In this document: positions 9,105-18,777 of the stretch, in pieces
Position numbering within the stretch: the first letter of the stretch is position 1
Layout of the letters: each line of letters opens with the position of its first letter
DNA from: Acidithiobacillus ferriphilus
GTDB taxonomy: Bacteria; Pseudomonadota; Gammaproteobacteria; Acidithiobacillales; Acidithiobacillaceae
Direction of reading: 5' to 3'
NCBI RefSeq assembly: GCF_018854775.1
Contig: NZ_JAAZTY010000004.1
Span: 1 to 46,300, forward strand
Length of the DNA stretch: 46,300 nt
Made by a program: the position numbers and the translations under genes
Notes under the pieces: generated by a model
Databases searched by the model: none
Told to the model about the DNA's origin: nothing
Seen by the model: only the letters and a program-made list of their open reading frames with translations

Positions 9105-9118
9105 GACCGGTCGGTATA
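9099..9118 (+). promoter_or_regulatory. TetR/AcrR-type operator upstream of the efflux operon
   Basis: TATACTGACC faces GGTCGGTATA, two 10-bp arms with a single mismatch and no spacer. Palindromes centred on GACCGGTC and flanked by TA-rich ends are typical of TetR/AcrR-family sites. It overlaps the -10 region and lies about 20 bp before the first start codon. No tetR-like gene is present in the window, so the repressor must be encoded elsewhere. Confidence 0.75.
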
Positions 9119-9138
9119 GGCCTGTGAGAGGTGTTGCT

Positions 9139-10692
9139 GTGCAAAAACCATTGCCAAGACCCATTGCCGCGGCACTGGCTACCGTGCTGGCAGGGAATCT
9201 GGCGGCCTGCAGCTTCGAGCCGCCACTGCGTGTTCCCCAGGCGCCACTGGATAAAACACCCTATACCGCTGCTGCGCGCATCAAACAAACGGTAGCGCCC
9301 GGGGGTGGTCCTGCTGGCCAGGCTCAGGAGATGGAATATGGCAAAGAACTCCACGAAGAATGGTGGAAGCTCTTTCACGCCAAAGCGCTGGACGAATTGA
9401 TCGCCGTCGGGCTGAAAAACAGCCCGACCATCGCCCAGGCACAGGCGCAACTGCGCGAAGCGCAGGCCACCGCGAAAGTGAATGGCAGCATTTTTTACCC
9501 GCAGATAACCGGCAATCTTCAGGCGAATCGCAGCAAGGCCAGCGCCGCAGCCTTTGGCAGGAGCGGCGGTTTTCACTACTCCCTGATCACCGGCAGCGTC
9601 GGCGTTACCTACTACCCGGATATTTTCGGCGTCAACCGCCTGGTGTATCGCAACAGTGAAGCCTTGGTGAAGTATCAACAGTGGGAACTGGAAGCGGCAC
9701 GGCTGACTCTGACCGGCAACATTGTCACCACCGCCATCGATGAGGCGGCGACGGAAGGTCAGCTTCGTGCCACCGTGGCCATCATTGCCCAGGAAAAGAA
9801 ACTTCTGCAACTGACCGAGAGCCAGTACCGGGCGGGAGCCATCGGCTATGTCAGCGTGGTGAATCAACGCAGTCAACTGGCCACTGAAATGGCGACGCTG
9901 CCACCGCTGAAGCAGCAACTTGCCATCTATCGTCATGAGCTTGCCATTCTGGTGGGAAACTTTCCTGCGAACGCCAGACGCAAAAGCTTTACCCTCGAAG
10001 AGTTGCAACTGCCGGAAAAACTGCCGATAAGCCTCCCCTCGCAATTGTTGAAGCAGCGTCCGGATATCCGCGCCGCACTCGCGCAGATGCGGGCGGCGAA
10101 TGCGATGATCGGAGAGGCGCGTGCGCAGTTTTATCCTACCGTCCAACTCAGCGCCGCATTCGGCGCCACAGCAACGCACCCGGGGCTGTTTTTCAACCCG
10201 GTGAGCAGCATCTGGAGCCTGGTGGGTGCCCTGTCGCAACCGATTTTTGAGGGCGGAAAATTGGAGGCGCAGAAAGCCGAAGCGCACGCCGCTTATGACG
10301 TAGTATACGCCTCTTACAGAAGTACGGTGCTCAGCGCCTTTGATCAGGTAGCGAATGCCTTGCGTGCGGTGGAGCATGATGCACAGACTCTCGCGGCGCA
10401 GCGAGAAGCGTTTCTGGCAGCCACCCAGGCGTTGCAACTGGCCCAGGCGAGCTATCGGGCGGGAGCCTCTGATTATCTCACCCTGCTGACCTCCGAAGTA
10501 CAGTATGATCATGCCCGGATTGCTGAAATCAAGGCTGAGTCGCAGCGCTATCAGGATACCGCGGCGCTGCTCGTCGCTCTGGGTGGTGGCTGGTGGAACA
10601 AACCGGGGCACCGAGCCCCCCGCACCGCCGGCGTCCCACAAAATTCCCATTCAGATGCCGGTACATTGCCGGTAACGCAGGCTAACCCATGA
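9139..10692 (+). CDS. RND efflux outer-membrane factor, NodT/TolC-like lipoprotein
   Basis: The GTG at 9139 has AGAGG seven bases upstream and yields a compact lipoprotein signal with lipobox LAAC (Cys24). The frame is open further upstream, but those starts would run through the promoter and operator. The 517-residue protein shows two TolC-family repeats rich in Ala/Gln helices, with motifs EARAQFYPTVQLSAAFG, LSQPIFEGGKLEAQKAEA and QASYRAGASDYLTLL. It would form the outer-membrane channel of a tripartite drug, solvent or metal efflux pump. It is the first gene of the operon, whereas the channel is more often last. The tail is Pro/His-rich. Confidence 0.92.
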   Translation: MQKPLPRPIAAALATVLAGNLAACSFEPPLRVPQAPLDKTPYTAAARIKQTVAPGGGPAGQAQEMEYGKELHEEWWKLFHAKALDELIAVGLKNSPTIAQAQAQLREAQATAKVNGSIFYPQITGNLQANRSKASAAAFGRSGGFHYSLITGSVGVTYYPDIFGVNRLVYRNSEALVKYQQWELEAARLTLTGNIVTTAIDEAATEGQLRATVAIIAQEKKLLQLTESQYRAGAIGYVSVVNQRSQLATEMATLPPLKQQLAIYRHELAILVGNFPANARRKSFTLEELQLPEKLPISLPSQLLKQRPDIRAALAQMRAANAMIGEARAQFYPTVQLSAAFGATATHPGLFFNPVSSIWSLVGALSQPIFEGGKLEAQKAEAHAAYDVVYASYRSTVLSAFDQVANALRAVEHDAQTLAAQREAFLAATQALQLAQASYRAGASDYLTLLTSEVQYDHARIAEIKAESQRYQDTAALLVALGGGWWNKPGHRAPRTAGVPQNSHSDAGTLPVTQANP

Positions 10693-10735
10693 GCAATCAT
10701 GCATTCAGCACAGCCATCCGCCGCGGAGACTGGTC

Positions 10736-11827
10736 ATGAAAAAAGCATTCATTATTGTCATTATCGTCCTACTCATTGTTTTTGGAGGTATTTTTGGCTT
10801 CAAGATCTTCGTTAACGAGAAGATTTCCGAGGCCATGGCGCACATGCCAAAACCCGTCATGACGGTCAGCGCTACCGCGGCCAAAACAGAACTTTGGCAT
10901 CCTCGCCTGCAGGCCATAGCTTCTCTGGCGGCGGTGCAAGGGGTGGAAATCACCCCGCAGATAGCCGGCAATGTGACCGCCATTCATTTTCATTCTGGTC
11001 ATCATGTCCAGGCAGGTACGGTGCTGGTGCAAATTGACGACAGCAACCAGCTGGCACAACTGGCGAGCGATGAGGCACAACTTCGTCTGGCACAGATCAA
11101 TCTACACCGCACCCACGAACTGATTGCCACCAAAGCCGCCAGCCAATCACAACTGGATTCCGCTGTGGCTACGTACCAAAGCAGCGTGGCTACGCTCAAA
11201 AATATTCGTGCAACACTGAACAAGTTGGCCATCCGCGCGCCCTTCAGCGGTTATCTGGGCATCCGCCAGGTGAATATCGGGCAATATCTCACACCCGGCA
11301 CCAAGATTGTCGACCTGCAATCTTGGGATCCGCTCCATGCGAATTTCACCTTACCGCAAAGTAAGCTACGGGATATTCATGTGGGCACGCGGGTGCAAGT
11401 CGAAACCAATGCACGCCCGGGTCAGATTTTCGACGGAAAAGTGACCGCATTGGGAGCATCGGTGAACAGCGCGACACGGCAAATTGCGGTGCAGGCCACC
11501 ATTGCCAATCCGCAAGGTGTATTGCGCCCCGGACTTTTTGGCGAGATCACCGTAATCCGCAATATCGAAGAAAAAGTGTTGACGGTGCCCGTCTCCGCTC
11601 TTTCTTATAACACCTTCGGCAACTATGTGTATGTGGTTAAAAAGGTGACGCAGGATGGCAAGACCGTGGAAGTTGCTCATCAACAAGTCATCAAGAGCGG
11701 CAAGGAGCGTAATGGACAGGTGAATATCGTCTCTGGCCTTAAGGCCGGTGATATGGTCGTCACTGCGGGACAGGTAAAACTGGTGGATGGCAGTCTCGTC
11801 AAGATCAGCAACGAGAAAGATGCATGA
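10736..11827 (+). CDS. RND efflux periplasmic adaptor (membrane fusion protein)
   Basis: This 363-residue HlyD/AcrA-type adaptor starts with a membrane anchor (residues about 4-25) and GGAG lies upstream of the ATG. Domain order follows the family: a lipoyl half-motif (GNVTAIHFHSGHHVQAGTVLVQIDD), an alpha-helical hairpin, the second lipoyl half (APFSGYLGIRQVNIGQYLTPG), a beta-barrel (GKVTALGASVNSATRQIAVQA, LRPGLFGEI) and a membrane-proximal domain (VSGLKAGDMVVTAGQVKLVDG). It bridges the inner-membrane pump and the outer-membrane channel. It ends 10 bp before the pump gene. Confidence 0.95.
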   Translation: MKKAFIIVIIVLLIVFGGIFGFKIFVNEKISEAMAHMPKPVMTVSATAAKTELWHPRLQAIASLAAVQGVEITPQIAGNVTAIHFHSGHHVQAGTVLVQIDDSNQLAQLASDEAQLRLAQINLHRTHELIATKAASQSQLDSAVATYQSSVATLKNIRATLNKLAIRAPFSGYLGIRQVNIGQYLTPGTKIVDLQSWDPLHANFTLPQSKLRDIHVGTRVQVETNARPGQIFDGKVTALGASVNSATRQIAVQATIANPQGVLRPGLFGEITVIRNIEEKVLTVPVSALSYNTFGNYVYVVKKVTQDGKTVEVAHQQVIKSGKERNGQVNIVSGLKAGDMVVTAGQVKLVDGSLVKISNEKDA

Positions 11828-11837
11828 GGCGCAGAAC

Positions 11838-14800
11838 ATGACTTTTACCGATATTTTTGTTCGCCGCCCGGTACTGTCTACCGCCCTGAGCCTCGTCATT
11901 TTTCTGCTGGGTTTGCACGCCTATTCGATGATGCCAGTCCGTGAATATCCGGCCCTCGTCAACACGGTCATCAGCATAAAGACCGCATACCCCGGCGCCA
12001 GCCCAAATACCGTACAAGGCTTCATCACCGCACGTCTGGAAAAAGTGATCGCCAGCGCACCAGATATAGACTACATGACCGCCGACAGCTCGGACGGTTC
12101 CTCGACCATCACCGTGTACATGCGGTTGAATTACAGCCCCAACGCAGCGCTCGCCAACATCCAATCGAAAGTGCAGCAGGTAACGGATCAGTTACCTGCC
12201 GGCAGTCAACTACCGGTCATCAGCGTAACGAATGGTCACCTGACAGATCTGCTCTATGTCGCCTTCTACAGCCAGGAACTCAGTCAGCAGCAAATTACCG
12301 ACTATCTGCTGCGGGTGGCCCAACCGCGACTGGCCTCGGTACCGGGCGTAGGCGAAGCGCAGATCCTGCCACCAGGCGCCGGTAACGGGAATACCTACGC
12401 GATGCGGGTGTGGTTGAATCCGCAGAAAATGGCGGCGCTGGGCATTACCGCCGCGCAGGTTTCACAAGCATTGGCCGCGAACGATTTCATTTCCGCTGTC
12501 GGACAAACGCGGGGAAAGACGGTACAAAACACCATCGTCGCGACCACCAATCTGCATAATGTGGGTGAATTCCGCAATCTGGTTCTGCGCCAATCTGGCA
12601 ACACCCTGATCCGGCTCAAAGATGTGGCCACAGTGGAACTCGGTGCACAGGATTACACCTCTCAGGCCTTTTTTGATGGCAAACCAGCGGCATTTATCGG
12701 TATTCAGGAGGCGCCCTCGGCCAACTCTCTGAATGTGGCTTCCGGGGTGAAAGCATCGTTGGCACAACTGTCAAAAAGCCTGCCACCCGGAGTGCATATG
12801 GCCATTCCTTATGACGCCAGCACTTTCATCAAGGCTTCCATCGATGAAGTCGTCATGACCATTGGAATCACCCTTGCCGTGGTGGTGCTGGTCATTTTCC
12901 TCTTCCTGGGTTCTTTCCGTGCGGTACTCATACCCGCGATCGCCATCCCCCTGTCTATTGTGGGCGCCGGCCTGATCACCTGGTTCATGGGCTTCACCAT
13001 CAACCTGCTGACCCTATTGGCAGTGGTTTTGGCCATCGGACTGGTGGTGGACGACGCCATCATCATCGTAGAGAACGTACATCGACATATTGATGAAGGG
13101 AAAACCCCTTTTACAGCGGCTTTAATGACCGGACGGGAGCTGGGAGGGCCGATCATCGTCATGTCCACCACGCTCATCGCCGTATTCGCCCCCATCGGAT
13201 TTATGGGAGGACTGACGGGCAGTCTGTTTAGTGAATTCGCGTTTACGCTGGTGGCTACGGTTTTAGTGTCCATGATCGTAGCGCTCACGTTATCGCCGAT
13301 GCTCTCCAGTAAGATATTACACCCAACCAGGGAACATGGCTTTGAACACTTTATCGAGCAACGCTTCACTGGTCTGCGCAATTTCTACGACCGTATCTTA
13401 GGCAGTACACTGAATTATGTGCCGGTCACCATGCTCTTTGCCGCGGTAGTATTCGGAAGTATCTACTTTTTGTTTAACACCTCGAAATCCGAATTGGCCC
13501 CAGCCGAAGATCAGGGCATCATTTTTAATGCCGGCACGGGTGGCCCAACCATTACGCCGGATCGGCTGGCCAATGATGGACAACAGGTTCTAAAGGTGTT
13601 GAATAAATATCCTGAAACCAGGGCAACCTTCATGGTCACCGGCATATCGGTGGGCAGCGGCGGCGGCTCCAACAGCCTGTTCGCCGGCATGAACCTGACG
13701 AATTGGGACAAACGCTCCACGACGGCGATGCAATTGCAGCCACAGACCCAGCGCGCCCTGCAAAGTGTCCCGGGACTCCAGGTAGCCTCATTTTTACCAC
13801 CGTCTCTGCCCGGTTCGGCAGGCGGTCTGCCGGTGCAATTTGTGCTGCAGAGCCCAGGCAGCTACGGCAAAATCGATCAGGTGGCTAGCCAATTGATCGC
13901 AAAAGCTTACAAAAGCGGTTTGTTTTTCTATGTCACCAAGGACTTGCGTATCGACAATCCTGAAATCGTGTTGAAGATCAATCGGAATATGGCCGCCACC
14001 CTTGGGCTGACCATGGCGAACATCGCCCAGGATCTACAGCCCCTGCTGGGCGGCAACTATGTTAATCGTTTCGATATGGAAGGCCGCAGCTACAAGGTCA
14101 TTCCCCAGGTCCCGGACCATTTCCGCCTCGATCCAGCCGCCTTGAAGCAATATTACATCGCCACCGGTAGCGGTCAGATGGTGCCCTTATCTACCGTAGT
14201 CTCCATTGAAACCAAGGTCGAACCGCAATACTTGCCACAGTTCCAGCAACTCAACTCGGCAACCATACAGGCGGTGCCCAAGCCTGGCGTTACCTTGGGC
14301 GAGTCCTTACGGTTCTTCAAGGTTGCGGCAGAAAAAATCATGCCCAAGGATTTTTCTCTGAACTATGCGAGTCAATCTCGTGAATACATGCAAGAGTCGG
14401 GTGCATTGCTAACCACCTTTGCACTGGCCATCATCTTGATTTATTTGTTGCTGGCCGCACAGTTCGAGAGTTTCCGCGACCCGCTGATCGTGCTGATCAC
14501 GGTACCCATGTCCATCAGTGGTGCGTTGATTTTCATCAGCCTGGGGCTGGCTTCCATCAACATCTATACAGAATTGGGGCTGATTACACTGATTGGTCTG
14601 ATCGCCAAGCAAGGTATTCTTATCGTGCAGTTCGCCAATGAAATTCAGAAGAAAGAAGGACTCAACAAGCGTGAAGCCGTGCAGAAGGCCTCCAGCATTC
14701 GTTTGCGTCCCATCCTCATGACTACAGGGGCGATGGTGCTGGGCGTTCTACCCTTGCTGCTAACGGGCGGACCCGGCTCGGTCAGTCGCTTCCAGATGGG

Positions 14801-14918
14801 CCTGGTGATCTTTACGGGCTTGGGTATTGGCGCTTTCTTCTCGCTCTTCGTGGTGCCAGCCATGTATATGCTGGTCGCCAAGGATTTACACGCGCCCAGG
14901 AACACCCAGGAAGTCTGA
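11838..14918 (+). CDS. RND efflux pump, inner-membrane permease (HAE1/AcrB-like)
   Basis: I start at the ATG at 11838 (MTFTDIFVRRPVLS), the conserved RND N-terminus, preceded by GAGG; an upstream in-frame start would overlap the adaptor gene. The 1026-residue protein has the usual 12-helix plan with two large periplasmic loops. The proton relay is present: Asp-Asp in TM4 (GLVVDDAIIIVENV) and Lys in TM10 (GLIAKQGILIVQFANE). It would export hydrophobic or amphiphilic compounds using the proton gradient; in an acidophile that gradient is unusually steep. Substrate cannot be told from the sequence. A terminator follows. Confidence 0.96.
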   Translation: MTFTDIFVRRPVLSTALSLVIFLLGLHAYSMMPVREYPALVNTVISIKTAYPGASPNTVQGFITARLEKVIASAPDIDYMTADSSDGSSTITVYMRLNYSPNAALANIQSKVQQVTDQLPAGSQLPVISVTNGHLTDLLYVAFYSQELSQQQITDYLLRVAQPRLASVPGVGEAQILPPGAGNGNTYAMRVWLNPQKMAALGITAAQVSQALAANDFISAVGQTRGKTVQNTIVATTNLHNVGEFRNLVLRQSGNTLIRLKDVATVELGAQDYTSQAFFDGKPAAFIGIQEAPSANSLNVASGVKASLAQLSKSLPPGVHMAIPYDASTFIKASIDEVVMTIGITLAVVVLVIFLFLGSFRAVLIPAIAIPLSIVGAGLITWFMGFTINLLTLLAVVLAIGLVVDDAIIIVENVHRHIDEGKTPFTAALMTGRELGGPIIVMSTTLIAVFAPIGFMGGLTGSLFSEFAFTLVATVLVSMIVALTLSPMLSSKILHPTREHGFEHFIEQRFTGLRNFYDRILGSTLNYVPVTMLFAAVVFGSIYFLFNTSKSELAPAEDQGIIFNAGTGGPTITPDRLANDGQQVLKVLNKYPETRATFMVTGISVGSGGGSNSLFAGMNLTNWDKRSTTAMQLQPQTQRALQSVPGLQVASFLPPSLPGSAGGLPVQFVLQSPGSYGKIDQVASQLIAKAYKSGLFFYVTKDLRIDNPEIVLKINRNMAATLGLTMANIAQDLQPLLGGNYVNRFDMEGRSYKVIPQVPDHFRLDPAALKQYYIATGSGQMVPLSTVVSIETKVEPQYLPQFQQLNSATIQAVPKPGVTLGESLRFFKVAAEKIMPKDFSLNYASQSREYMQESGALLTTFALAIILIYLLLAAQFESFRDPLIVLITVPMSISGALIFISLGLASINIYTELGLITLIGLIAKQGILIVQFANEIQKKEGLNKREAVQKASSIRLRPILMTTGAMVLGVLPLLLTGGPGSVSRFQMGLVIFTGLGIGAFFSLFVVPAMYMLVAKDLHAPRNTQEV

Positions 14919-14949
14919 CGGAAGCAGGCTGTTTGGCGCAATGGAGCTG

Positions 14950-14980
14950 ACCGGGGTGCTGATTGGGATCCCGGTTTTTT
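14950..14980 (+). terminator. Rho-independent terminator of the RND efflux operon
   Basis: ACCGGGGT (14950-14957) pairs with ATCCCGGT (14968-14975), an 8-bp stem with one G-U pair and a 10-base loop. A run of six T (14975-14980) follows, 30 bp after the pump stop codon. Confidence 0.88.
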
Positions 14981-14983
14981 CAC

Positions 14984-15012
14984 TTGACAAGACGGAAGGT
15001 GGCCAGAAGAAT
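14984..15012 (+). promoter_or_regulatory. Probable promoter of the folD-ppk operon
   Basis: A perfect TTGACA (14984-14989) is followed after 17 bp by AAGAAT (15007-15012), which matches four of six -10 positions. It sits directly after the efflux terminator. It implies an untranslated leader of about 140 bases before folD, in which I found no recognisable riboswitch or clear hairpin. Confidence 0.5.
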
Positions 15013-15161
15013 ACTGAATAAATATTCTCGCTAGTCTTGTTGGGGGACATCCGATTTTCCGCTCCCTGCCGGGTTGACTGGTTCGCCATTCGCACACAGG
15101 TAAATTTTTTCATGGGTCACAAATTCTTCCTGAGCATTCAGACCTTAGCAAAGAGGTCCTG

Positions 15162-16028
15162 GTGACTGCGCAACGCATCGATGGCAAATCTATAGCCAAA
15201 AAAATACAGGCGGAGGTCACCCATCGCAGTCAAGCCTTTCTCCAGCGTCATGGACGCTCCCCTGGCCTTGCGGTAGTGCTGGTCGGAACCGATCCGGCGT
15301 CTCAGGTTTATGTGCAAAAAAAACGGAATACCTGTGCTTCAGTAGGCATCAACTCTTTTTCCGCCAATCTTCCCGCAGACAGCACGCCACAACATCTCCT
15401 GGCCCATATTGCCGAATTAAACGCCAATAATGCCGTGGATGGCATCCTGGTGCAGTTGCCCCTGCCCCCGCATTTTGATCCTGAAGAAGTCATTGAAGCC
15501 ATTGCTGTCGACAAGGATGTCGATGGCTTTCACCCCTACAATGTCGGCCGCCTTGCGCTGCGCGCGCCACTGCTGCGCTCCTGTACGCCCGCCGGAATCA
15601 TGACATTGCTTCATAAAACCGGCATAGAGCTCGGAGGGAAAGAAGCGGTGATTGTCGGCGCATCCAATATTGTCGGGCGGCCTATGGCACTGGAGCTTCT
15701 CCTGGCCGGGGCGACGGTGACCGTCTGCCACCGTTTCACCCGCGATCTTGCGGCCCATGTGGGACGCGCCGAACTACTCGTCGCGGCGGCAGGCAAACCG
15801 GGACTGATACCTGGTGAGTGGGTTCGTGAAGGAGCCGTGGTCATTGATGTAGGCATCAATCGTCTTCCAGATGGGCGTTTGACCGGTGATGTAGACTTTG
15901 CCGGTGCGGAGCAACGTGCGGCATGGATCACTCCAGTCCCTGGCGGGGTCGGCCCAATGACGGTAGCCACACTCTTGCAGAATACCCTGTTTGCGGCAGA
16001 GCGACGCATGGGACACGCACATGAATGA
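15162..16028 (+). CDS. folD: Bifunctional methylenetetrahydrofolate dehydrogenase/cyclohydrolase FolD
   Basis: FolD interconverts 5,10-methylene-, methenyl- and 10-formyl-tetrahydrofolate, supplying one-carbon units for purines and formyl-Met. The GTG start follows AGAGG and gives [15 protein letters not shown], the normal family start. Visible motifs are [14 protein letters not shown] with the catalytic Lys, [25 protein letters not shown], the NAD(P)-binding [14 protein letters not shown] and [15 protein letters not shown]. Length (288) is normal. Its last eight bases overlap the ppk start. Confidence 0.97.
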   Translation: MTAQRIDGKSIAKKIQAEVTHRSQAFLQRHGRSPGLAVVLVGTDPASQVYVQKKRNTCASVGINSFSANLPADSTPQHLLAHIAELNANNAVDGILVQLPLPPHFDPEEVIEAIAVDKDVDGFHPYNVGRLALRAPLLRSCTPAGIMTLLHKTGIELGGKEAVIVGASNIVGRPMALELLLAGATVTVCHRFTRDLAAHVGRAELLVAAAGKPGLIPGEWVREGAVVIDVGINRLPDGRLTGDVDFAGAEQRAAWITPVPGGVGPMTVATLLQNTLFAAERRMGHAHE

Positions 16029-18126
16029 AGCACCTGCCCAGCAAAAATCTGCTGCGGCGCCCTCGCTGGACAATCCCGATCTCTACTTCAACCGCGACCT
16101 CAGCATCCTCGAATTTAACCGCCGGGTACTCGCGTTGGCTGATGATCCACATGTACCCCTGCTGGAACGTTTACGTTATCTGACCATCGTTTCCAACAAT
16201 CTGGACGAATTTTTTGAAGTACGCATGGCAGGGCTTCTGCAGCGGCGCAAATTTGGTGCGGGTCCTTCGGGGCCGGATATGCTCGGACCAAATATCGAAA
16301 TTGAAGCCGTATCCGAAATGGCCCATGAGATTATCTCTGCGCAATATCGCTGCCTGAACCAACGACTGATACCTGCCCTGGCCAAAGAGGGTATCCGTCT
16401 GTTGCGTCGACGCGAATGGCAGGCCGCGCAAAAACGCTGGATCAGCAGCTATTTTCAGAGTGAAGTCCTACCTCTGCTCACCCCCTTGAGCCTTGACCCA
16501 GCCCACCCCTTTCCCAAGGTACAGAACAAAGGACTAAATTTTGCCATCGCCCTGGAGGGCCAGGATGCTTATGGGCGGCATAGCCCCATCGCCATCGTGC
16601 AGGCACCGCGGATACTGTCGCGTATCATCCAGATTCCAACGCACCTGGCCGGTCCGCATGATTTCGTGTTTCTCTCCTCCATCATTCACGAACATGTGCA
16701 AACCCTTTTTCCGGGCCTGACGATACAGGGTTTTTATCAATTTCGGGTAACCCGCAATAGTGAACTCTTCGTGGACGAAGAGGAGGTGGACAACCTCCTC
16801 GATGCGATCGCTGATGAATTACCGATGCGTCCTTTTGGTGAGGCGGTACGGCTGGAAGTCGCCAGCAACTGTCCGCGCGAGGTCATCGATTACCTCTTGA
16901 AGCATTTTGAACTTGCTGAGGATAATCTGTATTCGCTGCCGGGTCCCGTGAATCTATCACGGCTGGCCGCCATCATCGACATGGTTCCTCGCCACGATCT
17001 GCTCTTCCCACCCTTTGTACCCGGCCTGCCCTCAGTCTGTATGCGCCCGGAGAATATATTTGCCCAACTCCGCGAGGCACCCATTCTCCTCCATCACCCT
17101 TACCAGAGCTTCAATCCGGTACTGGATTTTCTCCGCCAAGCGGCCAATGATCCGCAAGTCATCGGTATCAAACAGACCTTATACCGCACCACCCCGGATT
17201 CTCCCATCATTGATGCACTGATAGAAGCGGCAATGGCGGGTAAGCAGGTCACTGCCGTGGTCGAACTCAAGGCCCGCTTTGACGAAGCCAATAACATTCG
17301 CATGGCAGAACGCCTGGAAGAGGTGGGTATACAGGTGGTGTACGGCGTGGTCAACCATAAGGTACATGCCAAGATGATCCTGGTCCTACGCCGTGAGGAG
17401 GATGGGGTTCGCCTCTATGGGCATCTGGGTACTGGCAATTATCATCCTCGTAATGCGCGGATTTATACCGATCTTAGCCTGCTCACCACACATGCTGACA
17501 TCACGGCCGACATGAACGATCTGTTCATGCACATCACCGGCATGGGTAAGGCACCGCAACTGCGTTGCCTGCTGCAAAGTCCCTTTACCATGTTCAGCGG
17601 GATATGTGATGCCATCGAGGCAGAAACCCGACTCGGCGTGAAAGGCCGCATCATCGCGCGAGTGAATGCGCTGGTCGAATCAGACCTGATTCGCGCCCTG
17701 TACCGGGCCTCCCAGGCCGGAGTGGAAATCGACCTGGTGGTACGCGGTGCCTGTGCCCTACGTCCCGGCATACCCGGTGTCTCTGAATGTATCCGGGTGC
17801 GTTCCATTGTCGGTCGCTTTCTCGAACACAGCCGTGTCTACTACTTCGGGAATGACGGACATCCCAAGCTTTGGATGTCGAGTGCCGACTGGATGGGACG
17901 CAATCTCTTTCGCCGTCTGGAAGTCGCGGTACCCATTCTCGATCCCGACTTGCGCGCACGCATACTCAAAGAAACCCTTCAGCTCTACCTGGAGGATGAC
18001 TGTAACGCTTGGGTCATGCGTGCCGATGGTACGTATGATTTTCTGCGTAAACCCCCCGATGCCACCTGTAAATCAGCTCAGGACCGTTTACTGGAACACT
18101 ACGACAGGAGTAGCCAGCATGCGTGA
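16021..18126 (+). CDS. ppk: Polyphosphate kinase PPK1
   Basis: PPK1 makes inorganic polyphosphate from ATP reversibly and autophosphorylates on histidine. I start at the ATG at 16021, giving MNEAPAQQ and then [17 protein letters not shown], the conserved N-domain. The upstream TTG start lies deeper inside folD. The active-site His is His449 in NHKVHAKM, with the second conserved His603 in [24 protein letters not shown] and [15 protein letters not shown] are also intact. It has 701 residues and all domains. The next two genes, a ParA-like ATPase and a CYTH-CHAD protein, suggest a polyphosphate-handling unit. Confidence 0.97.
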   Translation: MNEAPAQQKSAAAPSLDNPDLYFNRDLSILEFNRRVLALADDPHVPLLERLRYLTIVSNNLDEFFEVRMAGLLQRRKFGAGPSGPDMLGPNIEIEAVSEMAHEIISAQYRCLNQRLIPALAKEGIRLLRRREWQAAQKRWISSYFQSEVLPLLTPLSLDPAHPFPKVQNKGLNFAIALEGQDAYGRHSPIAIVQAPRILSRIIQIPTHLAGPHDFVFLSSIIHEHVQTLFPGLTIQGFYQFRVTRNSELFVDEEEVDNLLDAIADELPMRPFGEAVRLEVASNCPREVIDYLLKHFELAEDNLYSLPGPVNLSRLAAIIDMVPRHDLLFPPFVPGLPSVCMRPENIFAQLREAPILLHHPYQSFNPVLDFLRQAANDPQVIGIKQTLYRTTPDSPIIDALIEAAMAGKQVTAVVELKARFDEANNIRMAERLEEVGIQVVYGVVNHKVHAKMILVLRREEDGVRLYGHLGTGNYHPRNARIYTDLSLLTTHADITADMNDLFMHITGMGKAPQLRCLLQSPFTMFSGICDAIEAETRLGVKGRIIARVNALVESDLIRALYRASQAGVEIDLVVRGACALRPGIPGVSECIRVRSIVGRFLEHSRVYYFGNDGHPKLWMSSADWMGRNLFRRLEVAVPILDPDLRARILKETLQLYLEDDCNAWVMRADGTYDFLRKPPDATCKSAQDRLLEHYDRSSQHA

Positions 18127-18142
18127 CAAGGTTTCGTCGTGA
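18119..18142 (+). other. Seven-codon mini-ORF bridging ppk and the parA-like gene
   Basis: An ATG at 18119, out of frame with ppk, has AGGAG (18106-18110) eight bases upstream. It encodes MRDKVSS and stops at 18140-18142, overlapping the GTG start of the ParA-like gene (GTGA). The ParA gene itself lacks a clear ribosome site. The mini-ORF may therefore couple translation from ppk to the ATPase. Translation of the peptide is not shown. Confidence 0.35.
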
Positions 18143-18777
18143 TCCGGGTACTGGTGCTCAACAGCAAAGGAGGTGCCGGAAAGACGACAGTTGCCACCAA
18201 CCTCGCCAGTTTGCTGGCACTGCGCGGTTCGGTACTGCTCGCTGACCTGGATCCGCAGCGCTCGTCCAGCACCTGGGCCGAACGACGGTCGGAGCGGCTG
18301 CCAAAGCTGTCCATCATTGCCGATGCTGATCGGGATTTCCGTGGTTATCCAACGAGCGATTTCGTCGTCTTTGATGCCCCTGCTGGCCTGAAAAAAGGAC
18401 GTCTGGAAGATATGCTTGATGAGGTGGAGGTGCTGTTGGTACCTATCGGTCCCTCTTCTTTTGATATGGACGCCAGCCGTCTTTTCCTGGAAAAACTGAA
18501 TGAGATTAAACGCTTTCGCAAAGGTAAGGTGCGCATGGGCGTTATTGCCAACCGCGTGAATGCGCGTACCAAGGGCGGACAGCGTCTGCAACTATTTCTG
18601 TCAGATTTGCACTTACCGGTGGTGGCCACCCTGCGTGATAATCAACTCTATGTGCGAGCCGCGCAACTGGGCGCGGGCATAGCGGATTTGCGGATGGCGG
18701 AAACTCGCGCTGAATTACCGCAATGGGCGCAGCTCCTGCGCTTTGTAACGGAGGGGAAGCATGGAACAGGAGCTTAA
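18139..18777 (+). CDS. Orphan ParA/MinD-family ATPase
   Basis: This 212-residue P-loop ATPase opens with the deviant Walker A NSKGGAGKTT, with signature Lys10 and Lys15, followed by LLADLDPQ (Asp36, Asp38, Walker A') and FVVFDAPAG (Walker B). There is no helix-turn-helix N-terminus, so it belongs with short ParA/MinD-like proteins that position plasmids, chemoreceptor clusters or carboxysomes. No ParB partner or centromere repeat is nearby. It begins 12 bp after ppk and ends inside the CYTH-CHAD gene. By context its cargo could be polyphosphate granules or their enzymes; this is inference. The GTG start has no strong ribosome site. Confidence 0.9.
   Translation: MIRVLVLNSKGGAGKTTVATNLASLLALRGSVLLADLDPQRSSSTWAERRSERLPKLSIIADADRDFRGYPTSDFVVFDAPAGLKKGRLEDMLDEVEVLLVPIGPSSFDMDASRLFLEKLNEIKRFRKGKVRMGVIANRVNARTKGGQRLQLFLSDLHLPVVATLRDNQLYVRAAQLGAGIADLRMAETRAELPQWAQLLRFVTEGKHGTGA

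Noticed and set aside
9049-10650. Open frame of 533 codons antisense to the outer-membrane factor gene
   Set aside because: The translation is low-information and Arg/Gln/His-rich, and the opposite strand encodes a clear TolC-family protein.
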